In this document: positions 6,270-8,168 of the stretch, piece by piece | Position numbering within the stretch: position 1 is the first letter of the stretch | How the letters are laid out: each line of letters starts with the position of its first letter | Source of the DNA: Minisyncoccota bacterium | Lineage (GTDB): Bacteria > Patescibacteriota > Minisyncoccia > UBA6257 > HR35 | Assembly: GCA_028276315.1 (NCBI GenBank) | Contig: JAPYWP010000023.1 | Location: 1 to 8,168, forward strand | DNA length: 8,168 nt | Direction of reading: 5' to 3' | Position numbers and translations under genes: made by a program | Notes under the pieces: generated by a model | Database searches by the model: none | Told to the model about the DNA's origin: nothing | The model's input: the letters and a program-made list of their open reading frames with translations, nothing else

Positions 6270-6297
6270 TTCCCACTTCTCACTACTCACCCCTCAC
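6270..6297 (-). repeat. Heptanucleotide tandem repeat (GTGAGNN)x4, copy 2, inverted
   Basis: On the minus strand the units read GTGAGGG, GTGAGTA, GTGAGAA, GTGGGAA without gaps. Both sequence and unit number match the array at 1170-1197, which lies in the opposite orientation, and the flanks of both are AT-rich (GAAAT follows each). It fills the gap between the carboxypeptidase stop and the promoter of the toxin-antitoxin pair, covering the place where a -35 element would be. Confidence 0.85.
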
Positions 6298-6308
6298 TTC
6301 CATAGTTA

Positions 6309-6317
6309 TGCTATAAT
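6309..6317 (+). promoter_or_regulatory. Extended -10 promoter of the toxin-antitoxin operon
   Basis: TGCTATAAT is a perfect -10 with the TG extension. The TATAAT (6312-6317) ends exactly 6 nt before the antitoxin ATG at 6324, so the expected transcription start falls on or beside the A of the ATG and the mRNA should be leaderless. No -35 match is visible; that position is in the heptad array. Confidence 0.68.
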
Positions 6318-6323
6318 TAAATT

Positions 6324-6521
6324 ATGGCAAAAATTTCTGCAGAAATAGAAAAAACAAAAGAAAAATATATTATAAGTTTTGATGCTGAAAAATTTGAGAG
6401 AATGGCTAATGTTTTAGGATTTTTTAATCCTGATTTCATTAAAATTTTAAAAAATTCTCTAGATGATTACAAAAAAAAGAAAGTAAAAAATATTAAAAAT
6501 TTGTATAAAAAATACAAATAA
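6324..6521 (+). CDS. Putative antitoxin of a type II toxin-antitoxin pair
   Basis: This small charged protein (65 residues, lysine-rich) is encoded directly ahead of a RelE/ParE-type toxin. Its stop TAA is immediately followed by the toxin ATG, giving TAAATG with no gap, the usual sign of translational coupling in such operons. I do not recognise a named antitoxin family by sequence. Residues 14-22 look like a short strand (KYIISFDAE), followed by helices around 22-50 and a basic tail of lysines (51-65). There is no obvious ribbon-helix-helix, AbrB or helix-turn-helix domain, so it may consist only of the toxin-binding part. The identification rests on position, size and the partner. The start at 6324 is set by the promoter 6 nt upstream and the lack of an alternative. 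Confidence 0.62.
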   Translation: MAKISAEIEKTKEKYIISFDAEKFERMANVLGFFNPDFIKILKNSLDDYKKKKVKNIKNLYKKYK

Positions 6522-6794
6522 ATGGAAATTCTTTATACAGATACATTCGAAAAATTATTTAATAAATTGCCAAAACATATTCGTCAAAAAGCAATAAGGA
6601 AAATAAAATTATTTGAAAACAACCCCTTCTTACCAATTTTAAAAGTTGAAAAACTTTACACTCCTTTTGGTGATTTATGGTCATTTAGAATTGATAGAAG
6701 TTATAGAATTATTTTTTCTTTTTTAAGCAAAGATAAAGTTATTTTATATTTTATAGGTCCTCATAGTTTCATTTACAAACTAATTAAAAAATAA
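6522..6794 (+). CDS. RelE/ParE-superfamily toxin
   Basis: The protein has 90 residues, the normal length for this toxin superfamily. It shows the family layout: an N-terminal strand and helix with FEKLFNKLP (9-17), two helices to about 34 (FENNP at 31-35), the LKVEKL turn (40-45), then a core strand region SFRIDRSYRII (54-64) with arginines 56, 59 and 62, and a C-terminal strand ending in IGPHSFIY (78-85). RelE-type members cut mRNA on the ribosome while ParE-type members poison gyrase; which applies cannot be decided here, although the closing G-x-H-x-x-x-Y pattern is typical of RelE-like chromosomal toxins. It follows the antitoxin with zero spacing and has no Shine-Dalgarno motif, so translation probably depends on the upstream gene. 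It has no visible truncation and is likely functional. Confidence 0.85.
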   Translation: MEILYTDTFEKLFNKLPKHIRQKAIRKIKLFENNPFLPILKVEKLYTPFGDLWSFRIDRSYRIIFSFLSKDKVILYFIGPHSFIYKLIKK

Positions 6795-6802
6795 TTTATT
6801 AT

Positions 6803-6822
6803 TTCACTTTTCACTAATTTAC
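6803..6822 (-). repeat. Degenerate heptad repeat remnant
   Basis: On the minus strand GTGAA-type units recur at 7-nt spacing (GTGAAAA, GTGAA) after a GTAAATT-type unit. This resembles a decayed form of the GTGAGNN arrays at 1170-1197 and 6270-6297 and lies just after the toxin gene. Confidence 0.4.
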
Positions 6823-6840
6823 CCCAAAAATAATTTAATT

Positions 6841-6902
6841 TTATCCGCGTTTATCCGCGTAAAATTATTATCCGCGTCAATCCGCGTTTATTGTATCCGC
6901 GT
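6841..6902 (+). repeat. ATCCGCGT direct-repeat array upstream of the kinase promoter
   Basis: ATCCGCGT occurs five times, at 6843, 6853, 6870, 6880 and 6895. The first four make two 27-bp tandem units (6841-6867 and 6868-6894), each with two copies exactly 10 bp apart; the fifth copy sits where the -35 element of the kinase promoter would lie (17 bp before its -10). Three copies extend to TTATCCGCGT. The GC-rich cores stand out sharply from the AT-rich surroundings. It could be an operator array or an intergenic repeat family; the sequence alone does not decide. Confidence 0.8.
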
Positions 6903-6917
6903 TCACCCACGGTAGTT

Positions 6918-6923
6918 TATAAT
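6918..6923 (+). promoter_or_regulatory. -10 box of the kinase operon
   Basis: A perfect TATAAT ends exactly 6 nt before the ATG at 6930, the same spacing as at the toxin-antitoxin operon, predicting a leaderless mRNA. There is no TG extension. The -35 position is occupied by the last ATCCGCGT repeat. Confidence 0.62.
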
Positions 6924-6929
6924 TATTTT

Positions 6930-7907
6930 ATGTACGATATTTTGACAATTGGAACAGCTTCTTTAGATTTTTTTATTTATTATAAAAAAAGCGTTAAAGA
7001 AAAAGAAAACATTGTTTTGCCTTTTGATTTTAAAACTGATGTTGAAAAAGCAAATTTTTTTATTGGAGGTGGTGCTATAAATACTGCACTTTCTTTTAAA
7101 AATCTTGGTTTTAATGTTGCTACATATATTCAATTAGGAAAAGATTTTTTGGGTGATTATATTAAAAAAGAATTGGAAAAAAGAAAAATAAAATATTTTG
7201 TTGATTATTCTAAAAAAACAACAGCATTTTCATTTTTTATTAAAACAGAAAAAGAGGATGATGTAATTTTTGTTCATCGTGGCGCAAGCGAAAAATTGGA
7301 ATTTAAAGATGTTAAAAAAATAAAAAAAATAAAAGTAAAAAATGTTTATATAGGTCCTAGCTTAAGCAAAATTGCAGTTTTAAAATCTATTACATCTTAC
7401 TTTAAAAAAAATAATGTATTTTTAGCTTGGAATCCATCTTATTTTCAGGCATCTTTAGGTATTTCTCAAATTAAAGCTGTTTTGAACAATTTAGATGTTT
7501 TAATTTTAAATAAAAAAGAATTTGAAGCTTTAACAAATGAAAAAGATCTTGAAAAACAAATTGAAATTATAATTAAAAATTTTAGTGGAATAACATTAAT
7601 CACACTAGGAAAAGAAGGTTCAATTTGTATTTTTAAAGATAAAATTTATAAAGCAGAGACATTTTTTGAAAAACAGGTTGTTGATAAAACAGGTGCTGGT
7701 GATGCCTTTTCCAGTGCATTTTTAGGTGCTTTAATTTTAAAGAAAGATATAAAAGAAGCATTACGTTGGGGTAGCGCTAATGCAACAAGTACAATAGAGC
7801 ATTTGGGTGCTAATGTTGGACATTTAAAAAAACAAGATTATAATAAATTAAGGTGGCAAAAATTTAAAGTTATAGTTTCAAATTTAAATGAACGAGAAAA
7901 AATTTAA
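6930..7907 (+). CDS. PfkB-family (ribokinase-like) carbohydrate or nucleoside kinase
   Basis: The gene encodes 325 residues, normal for the family. The N-terminal start YDILTIGTASLD is the classic first strand with the substrate-binding aspartate (D13). PfkB signature 1 is at 46-70 (GGGAIN then LGF and a glycine). An NxxE motif (N194-K-K-E197) matches the metal/phosphate-site motif, LGKEG at 226-230 is typical, and PfkB signature 2 is DKTGAGDAFSSAF at 252-264, with the G-A-G-D anion hole and catalytic base D258. The enzyme transfers phosphate from ATP to a sugar or nucleoside hydroxyl in the cytoplasm; the substrate cannot be assigned. A TTG-initiated frame reaches back to 6891, but it runs through the repeat array and -10 box, so the start is 6930. 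The 3' end overlaps the next gene by 20 nt, implying one operon. Confidence 0.9.
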   Translation: MYDILTIGTASLDFFIYYKKSVKEKENIVLPFDFKTDVEKANFFIGGGAINTALSFKNLGFNVATYIQLGKDFLGDYIKKELEKRKIKYFVDYSKKTTAFSFFIKTEKEDDVIFVHRGASEKLEFKDVKKIKKIKVKNVYIGPSLSKIAVLKSITSYFKKNNVFLAWNPSYFQASLGISQIKAVLNNLDVLILNKKEFEALTNEKDLEKQIEIIIKNFSGITLITLGKEGSICIFKDKIYKAETFFEKQVVDKTGAGDAFSSAFLGALILKKDIKEALRWGSANATSTIEHLGANVGHLKKQDYNKLRWQKFKVIVSNLNEREKI

Positions 7908-8168
7908 AAATTTAGCCCGAATTTTAAGAATTGACCAAAAAAAATTCCGAAATTTAATTGAAGTTCTAAATGAAAAAGCAAAAAGAGATTTAATTGAAGA
8001 GATCTATAACGAAAAGGAAGAGCTAATTAAAAAAGTTTTTTTAAAAATATTTAACTGGTACCCTAAGTCTGTTGCAAATGAAATCTTTAATGTTCTTTTT
8101 CAAAAATTAAGATTGGATAATTTCTTTTTTACCCAATTTTTCTCAAGGCCAGATCTTAGAAAAAAGAA
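7888..8168 (+). CDS. Unrecognised protein, 3'-truncated by the window
   Basis: An open frame starts with ATG at 7888, inside the last codons of the kinase gene, and continues without a stop to the right edge (93 complete codons). The visible part is highly charged and helical, beginning MNEKKFKNLARILRIDQ, with a lysine/glutamate-rich first half (to about 50) and a more aromatic second half with FNWYPKSVANEIF near 55-67. I do not recognise a family. The 20-nt overlap with the kinase gene and the unbroken frame to the edge support a real coupled gene, and its low-GC codon use matches the neighbours. No Shine-Dalgarno motif precedes it, so translation is probably coupled to the kinase. Confidence 0.68.
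   Translation, partial: MNEKKFKNLARILRIDQKKFRNLIEVLNEKAKRDLIEEIYNEKEELIKKVFLKIFNWYPKSVANEIFNVLFQKLRLDNFFFTQFFSRPDLRKK

Noticed and set aside
1170..6297. Composite mobile element bounded by the inverted heptad arrays
   Set aside because: The block holds no transposase or integrase, has no target-site duplication I can see, and the arrays look like tandem simple repeats rather than transposon ends.
6789..6804. Terminator after the toxin gene
   Set aside because: AAATAAT/ATTATTT is a 7-bp pure A-T palindrome with a 2-nt loop, too weak and common in such AT-rich DNA, and no clear T-run follows.
6841..6902. CRISPR array
   Set aside because: The units are 8-10 bp with 2-9 bp between them, far too short for repeats and spacers, and no cas gene is present.
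6891..6929. TTG-initiated extension of the kinase (13 codons)
   Set aside because: It runs through the repeat array and the -10 box; the ATG at 6930 gives the canonical family N-terminus.
1..8168. Recoded genetic code (UGA as glycine, as in some candidate phyla)
   Set aside because: All long frames read through with standard stops, no in-frame TGA appears at glycine positions, and the tRNA-Trp anticodon is the normal CCA. Exclusive TAA use is explained by low GC.

Overview
The window looks like a chromosomal piece of a small-genome, AT-rich bacterium, most likely a member of the Candidate Phyla Radiation (Patescibacteria, Parcubacteria-like). The pointers are very low GC in most genes, isolated single tRNA genes without an encoded CCA end, a large repetitive surface protein with an N-terminal peptidoglycan-binding domain, short intergenic regions, almost no Shine-Dalgarno sequences, and only TAA stop codons at the six complete gene ends. 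This assignment is an inference from gene content and style, not from a marker gene.

Layout. Positions 1-1073 hold the 3' part of an O-antigen ligase/polymerase-type membrane protein with a TPR-like tail. A tRNA-Pro(GGG) lies on the minus strand at 1080-1150. A 288-bp gene-free stretch (1151-1438) holds a heptanucleotide repeat array, two perfect DnaA-box-like 9-mers, a strong extended -10 promoter and a stable leader hairpin. It is followed by a 1141-residue S-layer-like surface protein (1439-4864) that ends in a textbook intrinsic terminator. A tRNA-Trp(CCA) follows at 4952-5023, and only 3 nt later an S11-family D-Ala-D-Ala carboxypeptidase-like gene begins (5027-6235). After a second heptad array in inverted orientation come a compact toxin-antitoxin pair of the RelE/ParE superfamily (6324-6794), a degenerate heptad remnant, an ATCCGCGT direct-repeat array, and a PfkB-family sugar/nucleoside kinase (6930-7907). 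The kinase overlaps by 20 nt an unrecognised gene that runs off the window. No gene-free stretch exceeds 300 bases.

How the parts may work together. The ligase/polymerase-like protein, the surface protein and the carboxypeptidase are all envelope functions: surface glycan assembly, a wall-anchored surface layer, and peptidoglycan trimming. The toxin-antitoxin pair and the kinase look like separate transcription units.

The most interesting signals are regulatory. In the toxin-antitoxin and kinase units a TATAAT box sits exactly 6 nt before the ATG, which predicts leaderless mRNAs. The carboxypeptidase appears to get its mRNA 5' end from tRNA 3' processing. The surface-protein promoter is flanked by two identical DnaA-like boxes and followed by a leader that can fold in two mutually exclusive ways, both covering the only good Shine-Dalgarno-like motif seen in the window. 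I see no clear new defence or mobile system.
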